From SM23-32 sp964434535 (lineage in GTDB: Bacteria; Planctomycetota; Brocadiia; SM23-32), in the NCBI GenBank assembly GCA_964434535.1, contig CAYSWA010000025.1:1-31081 (forward strand): a DNA stretch of 31,081 bases, in the 5' to 3' direction. Positions 1-9,376 of this stretch are shown here, piece after piece; within the stretch, counting starts at the first letter, position 1, and each line of letters opens with the position of its first letter. Made by a program: the position numbers and the translations under genes. The notes beneath the pieces were generated by a model that did not search any database, was not told the DNA's origin, and saw nothing but the letters and a program-made list of their open reading frames with translations.

Positions 1-12
1 GCCAACGCAAAG

Positions 13-36
13 GGGGACGCCCGGGCGGGCGTCCCC
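13..36 (-). terminator. Hairpin terminator of tRNA-Asp
   Basis: A perfect 10-bp inverted repeat (13-22 with 27-36) with a 4-nt loop lies 6 bases past the 3' end of the tRNA-Asp gene. Read on the minus strand the stem is followed by CCTTTGCG, so the U tract is only three bases. It is a plausible intrinsic terminator for a GC-rich genome. Confidence 0.7.
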
Positions 37-42
37 TGAATG

Positions 43-120
43 TGGCGAGGGCGAGGGGACTCGAACCCCCAACCTTCGGATCGACAGTCCGATGCTCTAT
101 CCGAGTTGAGCTACGCCCCC
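43..120 (-). tRNA. tRNA-Asp (GUC)
   Basis: Read on the minus strand, all cloverleaf parts are present. The 7-bp acceptor stem (GGGGGCG with CGCCCTC) has one G-U pair. The D stem is GCTC/GAGC, and the 5-bp anticodon stem TCGGA/TCCGA encloses the loop CTGTCGA, giving anticodon GTC. The T arm contains TTCGAGT. The discriminator base is G73, the identity base of tRNA-Asp, and the CCA end is encoded. The length is 78 nt including CCA. Position 37 is G, where A would be more usual; otherwise it is ordinary. Confidence 0.95.
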
Positions 121-140
121 GTGGCGTTCCCAAAGCGCAT

Positions 141-170
141 AGCCTACCGCCTCGGGTCCCATTCTGTCAA
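141..170 (-). promoter_or_regulatory. Sigma70-type promoter of tRNA-Asp
   Basis: On the minus strand a perfect TTGACA (-35, plus positions 165-170) is followed after 18 nt by TAGGCT (-10, plus positions 141-146), about 20 nt upstream of the mature tRNA 5' end. It stands back to back with the plus-strand promoter at 180-208. Confidence 0.65.
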
Positions 171-179
171 GCGCGACGG

Positions 180-208
180 TTGCGCCACCGCCCGATATCA
201 GGTACCCT
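180..208 (+). promoter_or_regulatory. Candidate promoter of the aldolase/SDR operon
   Basis: TTGCGC (180-185), 17 nt, TACCCT (203-208). Transcription would begin near 215 and leave a leader of about 65 nt before the GTG start at 282. The same TTG...TAnnnT pattern is found before other units in this window. Confidence 0.45.
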
Positions 209-281
209 CTGCCGGTGCGCGGGCGTCCGCCCGCGCCCACTGAGATTGGTCAGTCCTGCGCTCAGGGACCGGTGAACCGTC

Positions 282-2279
282 GTGAACGACGACCTGAAGG
301 ACATGCTGGAGATATCCACGGCCGTCGGCGTCGACGAGCGCATGGTGCAGGGAGGCGGCGGCAACACCAGCGTCAAGACCGACGGCGGCGGGCTGATGTA
401 CGTGAAGGCGAGCGGTACGAGCCTGGGCGAGATGGAGGAGGGACGCGGCTACCGGCTGGTCGACGCGGCCGAGTGCCGGGCCATCGTCGAGGACGAGCAG
501 ATCAAGGGCCTCCCCCCCGCCGAGCGCGAGGCGGAGGTGCTGCGCCGCCTGGTGGCGGCCTGCCGCGACGAGCTGCCCGGCCGGCCCTCGGTCGAGACGA
601 GTCTGCACGCCATGCTCGGCCGCTGCGTGGTCCACACGCACCCCTCTATCGTCAACGGCCTGCTCTGCGCCGAGGACGGGCGCGAGGTCATCGCGGAGCT
701 GTTCGCGGACCTCGACCCGCCCTACCTCTACGTCGGATACGCCGGCGCCGGCTACACGCTGGCGAAGCGCCTCCAGGCCGAGCTGTCCGACTACGAGGCG
801 GAGCATGGCCGCCGGCCCGAGTTGATCTTCCTGGAGAACCACGGGCTCTTCGTGACCACCGAGGAGGCCGAGCGCGCGCTGGAGCTGACCAGGCAGGTCT
901 TCGAGGCGATCGAGGCGCGGGCGCGCGAGGCCGTCGCCGAAGCGAACTGGAAGACGTCCGTCGCGCCCGACCCCGAGTGGGAGCGGACGGCCGTCGCCGA
1001 GGTGGCGGCCGCGATGCGCCGCTTCTACGCGGGCGTCTTCGGCGGGCCGGCGCTGGTCAGGTTCCAGCACGGCGAGGTGGTCACCCACTTCCTGCGGTGC
1101 CCGAAGGCCCCGGAGCTGGCGCAGGCGCCGCCCCTGGTGCCGGACCAGGTCGTCTACTGCCGGGACAGCGCCGTCTGGGTGGAGCTGCCGGAGGATCCCG
1201 GCCAGGCGCAGGACGCCGTCACCGACGCCCTGAGCGCGGTCGAGGCGGGCGTGGACACGCCGGTCTGCGTGCTGGCGGCCGGGATCGGCCTCTTCTGCGC
1301 CGCGCCGAGCGCGAAGCTGCTGGAGGCGAGCTCCAGCACGATGCGGGCCGTGCTGGAGATGCTCACCGTGGCGAGCCTCTTCGGCGGCGCGCGGGGGCTG
1401 AGCGAGGAGGCGCTGGACTTCCTGCACGGCTGGGAGGTGGAGCGCTTTCGCCGCACGATGGTCGCCCGGGCCGGCGCCGACGGCGGGCTCGCCGGCAAGG
1501 TGGCCCTCGTCACGGGCGCCGGCAGCGGCCTGGGGCGGGGCATCTCTCTGTGCCTCGCGCGCAAGGGGATGCACGTGGTGCTGGCCGACATCGACCCCGA
1601 CGGCGCCGAGGAGACGGCGCGCCGGCTCGAAGAGCAGGAGGCCGACGGCTCGGCCCTTCCCCTGCGGGCCGACGTGACGGACGAGGAGACCGTGCGCGCG
1701 CTCTTCGAGGCGGCCGTGCGGGAGCTGGGCGGGGTGGACCTGCTGGTCAACTGCGCGGGCATCGCGCCGGCCCATCCGCTGGCGGAGTTCCCCGCCGAGG
1801 ACTGGCGCCGGGCGCTCGAGGTGAACCTGACGGGCTACTTCATCGTCGCCCGCGAGGCGGCGCGCTCCATGATCCGCCAGGGCACCGGCGGGAGCATCAT
1901 CAACATCTCCTCGAAGACCGGGCTCGAGGCATCCAAGCACAACAGCGCCTACAACGCCACGAAGGCCGGGCAGATACACCTGGCGCGCGGCTGGGCGCTG
2001 GACCTGGCGGAGCACGGGATCCGCGTCAACTGCGTCTGCCCCGGCAACGTCTTCACCGAGTCGCAGATCTGGAACGAGCAGTACATCGAGGCCGCCGCCC
2101 GCAAGCGCGGCATCGAGCCCGACGAGGTGATCCCCTACTACGTCGGCCTCACCGCGCTGAAAGAGGAGATCACCTGGGACGACGTGGGCGAGGCGGTCGC
2201 CTTCCTGGCCGGCGAGGGGGCGTCCAAGATCACGGGCCAGACGCTCGTGGTCGACGCCGGACAGGTCTTCGTGCGCTGA
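282..2279 (+). CDS. Bifunctional class II aldolase / short-chain dehydrogenase
   Basis: A 665-aa fusion of two enzymes. Residues about 1-380 form a class II (zinc) aldolase/adducin domain with GGGNTS near the N terminus, Glu105 in the VETSLH motif, and zinc ligands His118, His120 (HTHPS) and His187 (ENHGLF). Residues about 404-665 form a classical SDR with the NAD(P) motif TGAGSGLG (from Thr411), NCAGIA and the catalytic Tyr557-x3-Lys561 (YNATK). This layout is that of the RhaE/YuxG-type proteins, where a sugar-phosphate aldolase is joined to a dehydrogenase acting on its product, typically in deoxysugar (rhamnose/fucose) breakdown. The exact substrate cannot be read from the sequence. The start is GTG at 282, right at the aldolase N terminus. 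The gene is followed after 50 nt by a beta-mannosidase, suggesting a sugar-catabolic operon. No kinase, isomerase or transporter is in view. Confidence 0.88.
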   Translation: MNDDLKDMLEISTAVGVDERMVQGGGGNTSVKTDGGGLMYVKASGTSLGEMEEGRGYRLVDAAECRAIVEDEQIKGLPPAEREAEVLRRLVAACRDELPGRPSVETSLHAMLGRCVVHTHPSIVNGLLCAEDGREVIAELFADLDPPYLYVGYAGAGYTLAKRLQAELSDYEAEHGRRPELIFLENHGLFVTTEEAERALELTRQVFEAIEARAREAVAEANWKTSVAPDPEWERTAVAEVAAAMRRFYAGVFGGPALVRFQHGEVVTHFLRCPKAPELAQAPPLVPDQVVYCRDSAVWVELPEDPGQAQDAVTDALSAVEAGVDTPVCVLAAGIGLFCAAPSAKLLEASSSTMRAVLEMLTVASLFGGARGLSEEALDFLHGWEVERFRRTMVARAGADGGLAGKVALVTGAGSGLGRGISLCLARKGMHVVLADIDPDGAEETARRLEEQEADGSALPLRADVTDEETVRALFEAAVRELGGVDLLVNCAGIAPAHPLAEFPAEDWRRALEVNLTGYFIVAREAARSMIRQGTGGSIINISSKTGLEASKHNSAYNATKAGQIHLARGWALDLAEHGIRVNCVCPGNVFTESQIWNEQYIEAAARKRGIEPDEVIPYYVGLTALKEEITWDDVGEAVAFLAGEGASKITGQTLVVDAGQVFVR

Positions 2280-2298
2280 GCCGGGCCGCCGGCCCGGC
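2280..2298 (+). other. Perfect intercistronic hairpin
   Basis: Immediately after the aldolase stop codon, GCCGGGCC and GGCCCGGC form an 8-bp perfect stem with a 3-nt loop (GCC). No T tract follows, so it is unlikely to be a full terminator. It could protect the upstream mRNA or partly attenuate transcription into the beta-mannosidase gene. Confidence 0.45.
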
Positions 2299-2329
2299 CA
2301 TCCACACAGAGAGCAGGGACGCGACGAGA

Positions 2330-4816
2330 ATGCTCCAGGACCTGACGGGAACGTGGGAAGTGAAGGAGGCGTCCTCGACCGACGCCGCCGCCGAGGCCGA
2401 GGCGCCGGGCGAGTGGCTCGAGGCCGCCGTGCCGGGCTGCATCCACCTGGACCTGATGCGCGCCGGGCGGATCCCCGATCCGTTCCACGGCTTCAACGAC
2501 CTGGACGTGCAGTGGGTCGCGCAGAGGCACTGGCTCTACCGGCGGCGGTTCGCGTGCAAGGAGGGGCTGAGCGGCCATCGGCGGGTAGAGCTCGTCTGCG
2601 AGGGGATCGACACCTTTGCCCGCGTGCTGCTCAACGGCCAGGAGCTGGGCCGGGCCGACAACATGTTCCACCCCTGGCGCTGGGACGTGACCGGCCTGCT
2701 GCGCGACGGGCAGAACGAGCTTCTCCTGCTGATCGAATCCCCCAAGAAGGTCGGCGCGGCCCTCATGGAGGAGCACGGCCGGATGAAGCTATGGGACCCG
2801 CAGACCCCCGAGCGGCCCTACGTGCGCAAGGCGCAGTACGAGGGCGGCTGGGACTGGGCGCCGAACCTGAACACCAGCGGCATCTGGCGCCCCATCCGGC
2901 TCGAAGCGTGCAACGCCGGGCGGCTCGCCGACGTCTGCGCGCGCATCGACTGGAGCGATCCGGACGTGCCGGTCGTCAAGGTCTCGGTCGAGCTGGAGGC
3001 CCTCGCGGCCTGCGGGGCCGAGGTCCGCGCGCGGCTCATCGGCCCGGAGGACGGCCGCGAGGCGACGGCGAGCGCCGACCTGGAGCCCGGCACGGGCACC
3101 GTCGAGCTGTCGCTGCCGGTCGAGCAGCCACGCCTCTGGTGGCCGGCCGGCATGGGCGAGCCGGCGCTGTACGAGCTGAAGGTCGCGGCCTACCTGGGCG
3201 AGGAGCGCGTGGGCGAGCGGTGCATGGAGATCGGGCTCCGCCGCGTCGAGCTGCGCGAGGAGGAGGACGACGAGCCCGGCACGAGCTTCGTCCTGCACGT
3301 CAACGGCGAGCCGGTCTTCTGCCGCGGGGCGAACTGGGTGCCGGCGGACAGCTTCTTGCCGCGGGTCACTGCCGAGCGCTACGAGGAGCTGGTCGGCCGG
3401 GCGGCCGAGGCGAACATGAACATGCTGCGGGTCTGGGGCGGCGGCATCTATGAGCACGAGGCGTTCTACCGCGCTTGCGACCGGCTCGGCATCATGGTCT
3501 GGCAGGACTTCATGTTCGCCTGCGCGGCGTATCCGGACCACCTGGACTGGTTCGGTGAGTCCGTCCGCGTCGAGGCCGAACATCAGGTCCGCCGCCTGCG
3601 CAACCATCCCTGCGTGGCGCTCTGGTGCGGCAACAACGAGAACTACCAGCTCATGCGCCAGACCGATACCGACGGGGGCGTGCGGCTCTACGAGGACGTG
3701 CTGCCGGAGGTCTGCGAGCGGCTCGACCCGACCCGCCCCTACCGGCGCAGCAGTCCCTACGGGGGCGAGGACCCGAACGACCCGACCCGGGGCGACCAGC
3801 ACGCCTGGGGCGTCTGGCACGGGCTGGCCCATCCCGAATCGCACCGGCGCCACAACGGCCGCTTCATCAGCGAGTTCGGCGTCCAGGCACCGGCGAACCT
3901 GGAGACGATCCGGCAGTGTATCCCGGCCTCCGGACACGACACGCTGAGCCGGGCCATGGAGCACCACAACCGGATGCACGAGGGCACGACGCGGATGTAC
4001 CGCTACCTGAGCGCCCTGTTCCGCGTGCCGGGCGAGTTCGCCGACGCCGTCTACATGCTCCAGCTCACGCAGGCCGAGTGCATCCGGACGGCGGTCGAGC
4101 ACTGGCGCTCGCGCAAGTTCCGCACGGCGGGCGCGCTGTTCTGGCAGCACAACGACTGCTGGCCCTGCACGAGCTGGAGCTGCCTGGACTACGACGGGCG
4201 GCCGAAGGCCCTCTGGCACGCTGCGCGGCGGTTCTTCGCCCCGCTGCTGCCCGTGCTCGACGTGCGCGACGGGCAGTTCACGGCCCGCATCGTCAACGAC
4301 GCCCGCGAGCCGTTCAGCGGGCACCTGGTCTGTGGGCTCTCGGACCTGGAGGGCGACCAGCAGTGGCTCCACCGCGAGGCGGTCGAGGTCCCGCCCAACG
4401 GCGTGCTGCTCGCGCTCGAGCAACCGATGGAGGAGCTGGACCTCAGGATGCCCCAGGAGCGCTACCTCTGGTGCCGGCTGCTCCAAGACGAACGCGAGGT
4501 CGCGCGCAGCGTCTGGACGCTGCTGCCGACGAAGCACGTGGAGCTTCGCGTGCCGGAGTGGCAGATAGAGGTCGAGCGGACGGGCGAGCGGGCCTTCGCC
4601 GTGGAGCTGACCGGCGGGACCTTCGCCAGGGGCGTGTGGCTCCGCCTGGAGGGCGAAGAGGGCGAGTTCTCGGACAACTTCTTCGACGCCCTGCCCGAGG
4701 TGCCTATCGAAGTGACGCTGGAGACGACACGCCAGATGGCGCCCGAGGAGGTGCACCGCCGCCTGCGCGTGCGCTCGGTCGCCGAGGTGCGCCAGAGGAG
4801 GCCGCTGCGGCCGTAG
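2330..4816 (+). CDS. Beta-mannosidase, glycoside hydrolase family 2
   Basis: An 828-aa protein of the GH2 beta-mannosidase subgroup, which removes terminal beta-linked mannose from mannan- or glycan-derived oligosaccharides. The order is an N-terminal beta-sandwich (about 1-200, with DLDVQWVAQRHWLYRR), an Ig-like domain, a TIM barrel (about 290-620) and C-terminal beta domains. The acid/base is Glu437 in WCGNNEN and the nucleophile Glu515 in ISEFGVQ. DWAPNLNTSGIWRP is a typical mannosidase signature. Length matches the family (about 820-860). The start ATG at 2330 begins directly with the domain. The reading frame stays open far upstream inside the aldolase gene, but that is a GC-driven artefact. 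No secretion signal is visible, so a cytoplasmic enzyme acting on imported oligosaccharides is likely. It probably shares the promoter at 180-208. Confidence 0.92.
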   Translation: MLQDLTGTWEVKEASSTDAAAEAEAPGEWLEAAVPGCIHLDLMRAGRIPDPFHGFNDLDVQWVAQRHWLYRRRFACKEGLSGHRRVELVCEGIDTFARVLLNGQELGRADNMFHPWRWDVTGLLRDGQNELLLLIESPKKVGAALMEEHGRMKLWDPQTPERPYVRKAQYEGGWDWAPNLNTSGIWRPIRLEACNAGRLADVCARIDWSDPDVPVVKVSVELEALAACGAEVRARLIGPEDGREATASADLEPGTGTVELSLPVEQPRLWWPAGMGEPALYELKVAAYLGEERVGERCMEIGLRRVELREEEDDEPGTSFVLHVNGEPVFCRGANWVPADSFLPRVTAERYEELVGRAAEANMNMLRVWGGGIYEHEAFYRACDRLGIMVWQDFMFACAAYPDHLDWFGESVRVEAEHQVRRLRNHPCVALWCGNNENYQLMRQTDTDGGVRLYEDVLPEVCERLDPTRPYRRSSPYGGEDPNDPTRGDQHAWGVWHGLAHPESHRRHNGRFISEFGVQAPANLETIRQCIPASGHDTLSRAMEHHNRMHEGTTRMYRYLSALFRVPGEFADAVYMLQLTQAECIRTAVEHWRSRKFRTAGALFWQHNDCWPCTSWSCLDYDGRPKALWHAARRFFAPLLPVLDVRDGQFTARIVNDAREPFSGHLVCGLSDLEGDQQWLHREAVEVPPNGVLLALEQPMEELDLRMPQERYLWCRLLQDEREVARSVWTLLPTKHVELRVPEWQIEVERTGERAFAVELTGGTFARGVWLRLEGEEGEFSDNFFDALPEVPIEVTLETTRQMAPEEVHRRLRVRSVAEVRQRRPLRP

Positions 4817-4824
4817 CTCGCCGC

Positions 4825-4853
4825 TTGACGCACCGCCACAAGTCCTATATGAC
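4825..4853 (+). promoter_or_regulatory. Candidate promoter of glnA
   Basis: TTGACG (4825-4830), 17 nt, TATGAC (4848-4853). The -10 overlaps an in-frame ATG at 4849, which therefore cannot be the glnA start if this promoter is used. This supports initiation at 4891. No NtrC-type operator or sigma54 GG-N10-GC box was noticed. Confidence 0.5.
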
Positions 4854-4890
4854 CTATCTGACCCATGCCCCCCACGGAGGCGTGACCGCC

Positions 4891-6303
<1,413 letters not shown>

Positions 6304-6316
6304 GCCGACGGGCAGC

Positions 6317-6345
6317 TTGCGTCCGGGCCGGCGCAGGCGTATATT
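6317..6345 (+). promoter_or_regulatory. Promoter of the HPS-RraA/PHI operon
   Basis: TTGCGT (6317-6322), 17 nt, TATATT (6340-6345), in the short gap after glnA. It is one of the best sigma70-like matches in the window and gives a leader of about 40 nt before the ATG at 6392. Confidence 0.6.
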
Positions 6346-6391
6346 CGGAGCGGACCTGATGAGCCCCGTCGCGTCCCCGGAGGGATTCTCC

Positions 6392-7723
6392 ATGCAGCCG
6401 GTGCTCCAGTTGGCGCTGGACTTCGTGAACCTCGAGCAGGCCCTGCGCGCGGCCCGCGAGGCCGTGCGCGGCGGCGCGACCTGGCTTGAGGCGGGCACGC
6501 CCCTGATCAAAAGCGAGGGGCTCGACGCCGTGCGCGCCCTGCGCGCCGAGTTCCCGTCCGCCACGGTCGTGGCCGACATGAAGGTGATGGACGCCGGGCG
6601 GCTCGAGACCGAGTGCGCGGCGAAGGCCGGGGCCGACGTGGTGCACGTGCTCGCCGCCGCCTCCGACTCGACCATGGCCGAGTGCGTCGAGGCCGCCCGG
6701 CGCTACGACGCGCGGATCACCGCCGACCTGATCGGGTTGGACGACACCGAGGCCCTCGTGGCGCGGGCCAGGGCCGTGGAGGCGCTCGGGGCCGCCCAGG
6801 TCTGCGTGCACACGCCGATCGACCTCCAGATGCGCGGCGAGGCCCCCTTCGCGCACCTGCGGGCGGTCGCCGGCGCCGTCGGGATACCGATCGCCGTGGC
6901 CGGCGGCATCAACTCCGAGACGGCCGCCGACGCCGTCGAAGCCGGCGCCTCGATCATCATCGTCGGCGGGGCCATCACCAAGGCGCCCGACGCCGAGGGG
7001 GCCGCCCGCCGCATCCTCCATGCCATCCAGACCGGCGAGCGCGTCGAGACGCAGCTGTTCAAACGGACCGGTGAGGCCGGCATCGCCGAGGTGCTCGCCC
7101 GCACCTCGGCCGCCGACGTGACCGAAGCCCTGCACAACGCCGGCGCCGTCGAAGGGCTCCGCCCCGTGGTGGAGGGCGTCAAGATGGTCGGGCGGGCGCT
7201 AACCGTCTGGACGTATCCGGGCGACTGGTCGAAGCCGGTCGGCGCCATCGATCAGGCCGAGCCGGGGCAGGTGCTGGTGATCGACGCCGGCGGCTCGCCG
7301 CCCGCCGTCTGGGGCGAGAAGGCCACCCTGAGCTGCCTTCAGCGTGATGTGGCCGGGGTCGTCATCGACGGGGCGATCCGCGACGTGCTGAACATCCGCC
7401 AGATGCGCTTCCCCGCCTTCGCACGCCTCATCACGCCGGTGGCGGGCGAGCCGAAGGGCCAGGGCATGATCGGCGTGCCCGTGCGCATCGGCGGGCAGTA
7501 CGTGCGCACGGGCGACTGGATCGTGGGCGACGACGACGGCGTGGTCGTCATCCCCCAGGAACGGGCGGTCGAGGTGGCGAACCGCGCCCAGGGCGTGGTG
7601 GAGCGCGAGGAGCGGGAGATGGGCGAGATCGCCGACGGCGGGACCCTCGGCCAGGTCTCGGAGCTGATGCGCTGGGAGCAACTCGGGAGGCGCAGCGGTG
7701 AGCGGCGAGACTCCGAAGACTGA
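6392..7723 (+). CDS. 3-hexulose-6-phosphate synthase fused to an RraA-like domain
   Basis: A 443-aa two-domain protein. Residues about 1-212 are a hexulose-6-phosphate synthase (orotidine-5'-phosphate decarboxylase suprafamily barrel), with LQLALDF at strand 1, ADMKVMD (equivalent of the DxKxxD motif), a typical IAVAGGIN strand and IIIVGGAIT phosphate loop. It joins formaldehyde to ribulose 5-phosphate, or runs in reverse to make pentose. Residues about 233-430 are an RraA-like domain (GGSPPAVWGEKATLS, DGAIRD), a fold shared by the RNase E regulator RraA and HMG/oxaloacetate-type aldolases. Its role in such fusions is not established. ATG 6392 has GGAGG with 8-nt spacing; an upstream ATG at 6359 lacks this. 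It overlaps the isomerase gene by 26 nt, so the two are translationally linked steps of the ribulose monophosphate pathway. Confidence 0.9.
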   Translation: MQPVLQLALDFVNLEQALRAAREAVRGGATWLEAGTPLIKSEGLDAVRALRAEFPSATVVADMKVMDAGRLETECAAKAGADVVHVLAAASDSTMAECVEAARRYDARITADLIGLDDTEALVARARAVEALGAAQVCVHTPIDLQMRGEAPFAHLRAVAGAVGIPIAVAGGINSETAADAVEAGASIIIVGGAITKAPDAEGAARRILHAIQTGERVETQLFKRTGEAGIAEVLARTSAADVTEALHNAGAVEGLRPVVEGVKMVGRALTVWTYPGDWSKPVGAIDQAEPGQVLVIDAGGSPPAVWGEKATLSCLQRDVAGVVIDGAIRDVLNIRQMRFPAFARLITPVAGEPKGQGMIGVPVRIGGQYVRTGDWIVGDDDGVVVIPQERAVEVANRAQGVVEREEREMGEIADGGTLGQVSELMRWEQLGRRSGERRDSED

Positions 7724-8279
7724 ACTGCTCGACATCGCCCGGGCGCGCCTGGACGGCATCGGGCTGCTGCTGGACGAGATGGCCGAGCAGGAGGCCGAAC
7801 AGCTCATCCGCATGCTGCTGGCGGCCCGGCGGGTCTTCGTCACCGGCAAGGGGCGCTCGGGCTACGTGGCCTCGTGCTTTGCCATGCGGCTGATGCAGAT
7901 GGGCTTCGACGCCCACGTGCCGGGCGAGGCGACCTGTCCCCGCATCGAGGCCGACGACCTGATGGTGGCCGTCTCCTGCTCGGGCAGCACGCTGAGCACC
8001 GTGCAGTTCGCCCGCATTGCGCACAACTGCGGCGCGCGCGTGGCCGCGCTGACCGCTTTAGCGGTCTCCCCCCTGGCCAAGACCGCCGACCACGTCGTCC
8101 TGGTCCCCTCCACCGGCCAGCAGGTCAAGGAGCGTTACCGCTACGTGCTCGGCCCCTACAACAACACGCTCTTCGAGCAGGCGCTGCTGCTCTACTTCGA
8201 CGCCATCGTCTACTACATCCTGGAGCGCGAGGGCATCTCGAAGAACGTCCTGGACCGCCGGCACACGAACCTGGAGTGA
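7698..8279 (+). CDS. 6-phospho-3-hexuloisomerase (SIS domain)
   Basis: A 193-aa single SIS-domain sugar isomerase. VTGKGRSGYVA (around residues 48-57) is the phosphosugar-binding loop, and AVSCSGST is the second SIS motif. The C terminus with DRRHTNLE is typical of PHI proteins. It converts hexulose 6-phosphate to fructose 6-phosphate, the second step after HPS, and it overlaps the HPS gene. The GTG start at 7698 has GGGAGG seven bases upstream. There is no methanol or methylamine dehydrogenase in the window, so the pair may serve formaldehyde detoxification or pentose supply rather than methylotrophy; the sequence cannot decide. Confidence 0.92.
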   Translation: MSGETPKTELLDIARARLDGIGLLLDEMAEQEAEQLIRMLLAARRVFVTGKGRSGYVASCFAMRLMQMGFDAHVPGEATCPRIEADDLMVAVSCSGSTLSTVQFARIAHNCGARVAALTALAVSPLAKTADHVVLVPSTGQQVKERYRYVLGPYNNTLFEQALLLYFDAIVYYILEREGISKNVLDRRHTNLE

Positions 8280-8296
8280 GGCGGGAGGGGGCGGCC

Positions 8297-9172
8297 ATGG
8301 CCGAGCGGTTCGCCGTCGTCGGGGCGGGCAAGGTCGGCTCGGCGCTGGCCAGGCTGCTCAGCCGGGCCGGCCATGAGTTCCTCGGCGCCGCCGACACCCG
8401 TCCTGACGCCGCGCGGGCCGCCTGCGAGTTCGCCGGCGAAGGGACGCCAAGCGCCGACGCCCCCTCGCTCACGCGCCGGGCGGAGCTCGTCTTCATCACC
8501 ACGCCCGACGGTCAGATCGAGCCGGCCTGCGACGAGATAGCCCGCCAAGGCGGCTTCGTTGAGGGTACGGTCGTCGCCCATTGCAGCGGCGCCCTCCCCT
8601 CTTCGGTCCTGCGCGGCGCGCGGCTCGCCGGCGCCCGCGTCGGCTCGCTCCACCCCCTCCAGGCGTTCGCCACCGCCGAGCAGGCGGTCAAGCTGTTGCC
8701 CGGCTCCTACTGCTGCATCGAGGGCGACGAGGAGGCCGTAGAGGTGCTGGAGCGCGTCGCCGAGGCGCTCGGCGCGCGGCCACTCTCCATCGCTACCGAG
8801 GCCAAGCCCCTCTACCACGCGGTCGCCGTGCTCGCCTCGAACTACCTGGTCGGGCTGGAGCACGCCGCGCTGAAGGCCGCCCAGGCGGCCGGCCTGGACC
8901 GGGCGGAGGCGCTCCGCGCGCTGATGCCGCTGATCAAGGGCACGGTGAGCAACCTGGAGGCCGTGGGAATCCCCGACGCGCTGACCGGCCCGATCGCGCG
9001 CGGCGACGTGGAGACGGTGCGTGGGCACATCGCCGCGCTGGAGGCCCGGCTCCCGGCCCTCGCGCCCGTCTACAAGCTACTGGGCCGCGAGACGCTGGAG
9101 GTGGCGCGCTCTAAGGGGACACTCGCCCCGCAGCGCGCTGAGGAGCTGGCCCGCCTCCTGGCGGAGCCTTGA
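8297..9172 (+). CDS. Rossmann-fold DUF2520 protein
   Basis: A 291-aa protein. The N terminus FAVVGAGKVGSAL is a dinucleotide-binding loop (GxGxxG at residues 9-14), followed by a helical C-terminal domain of the DUF2520 type (YHAVAVLASNYLVGL, TGPIARGD). The fold resembles 6-phosphogluconate dehydrogenase and F420-dependent NADP reductase families, so an NAD(P)-dependent oxidoreductase is likely, but no substrate is known to me. Length is normal for the family. The start ATG at 8297 has a strong purine-rich GGGAGGGGG upstream. It lies 17 nt after the hexuloisomerase gene and is probably co-transcribed, which would place it with sugar-phosphate or C1 metabolism. Confidence 0.85.
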   Translation: MAERFAVVGAGKVGSALARLLSRAGHEFLGAADTRPDAARAACEFAGEGTPSADAPSLTRRAELVFITTPDGQIEPACDEIARQGGFVEGTVVAHCSGALPSSVLRGARLAGARVGSLHPLQAFATAEQAVKLLPGSYCCIEGDEEAVEVLERVAEALGARPLSIATEAKPLYHAVAVLASNYLVGLEHAALKAAQAAGLDRAEALRALMPLIKGTVSNLEAVGIPDALTGPIARGDVETVRGHIAALEARLPALAPVYKLLGRETLEVARSKGTLAPQRAEELARLLAEP

Positions 9173-9189
9173 GCGCCCCGCAAAGCAAA

Positions 9190-9221
9190 GCGCCCGACGA
9201 GACGCAAACCCCGACGGGCGC
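9190..9221 (-). terminator. Hairpin terminator of tRNA-His
   Basis: GCGCCCG (9190-9196) pairs with CGGGCGC (9215-9221). On the minus strand the stem is followed by TTTGCTTTGC, again a very short U run as after tRNA-Asp. It sits between the convergent DUF2520 and tRNA-His genes and could serve both. Confidence 0.5.
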
Positions 9222-9231
9222 GTGATGTCCA

Positions 9232-9309
9232 TGGGGTGACCAGAGGGACTCGAACCCTCAACCCCCAGAGCCACAGTCTGGTGCTCTGACCAGTTGAGCT
9301 ATGGTCACC
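9232..9309 (-). tRNA. tRNA-His (GUG)
   Basis: On the minus strand: acceptor stem GTGACCA/TGGTCAC, D stem GCTC/GAGC, anticodon stem CCAGA/TCTGG with loop CTGTGGC (anticodon GTG), T arm with TTCGAGT, discriminator C73 and an encoded CCA. The base before the acceptor stem (plus position 9309) gives the extra G-1 that pairs with C73. G-1 and C73 are the identity elements of tRNA-His, so the assignment is secure. Confidence 0.96.
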
Positions 9310-9321
9310 GTGGATTGGCGC

Positions 9322-9350
9322 ATGGTACCATACCCCTCGCCGGCACGCAA
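9322..9350 (-). promoter_or_regulatory. Promoter of tRNA-His
   Basis: On the minus strand TTGCGT (plus 9345-9350), 17 nt, TACCAT (plus 9322-9327), ending 12 nt before the G-1 position. The -10 lies in a small GGTACC-centred palindrome. Confidence 0.5.
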
Positions 9351-9376
9351 GAGACGGGCCATTGACGTTGCCGTCT

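Noticed and set aside
215..2329. Upstream in-frame extension of the beta-mannosidase
   Set aside because: The frame is open but runs out of phase through the whole aldolase/SDR gene. GH2 homology begins at the ATG at 2330.
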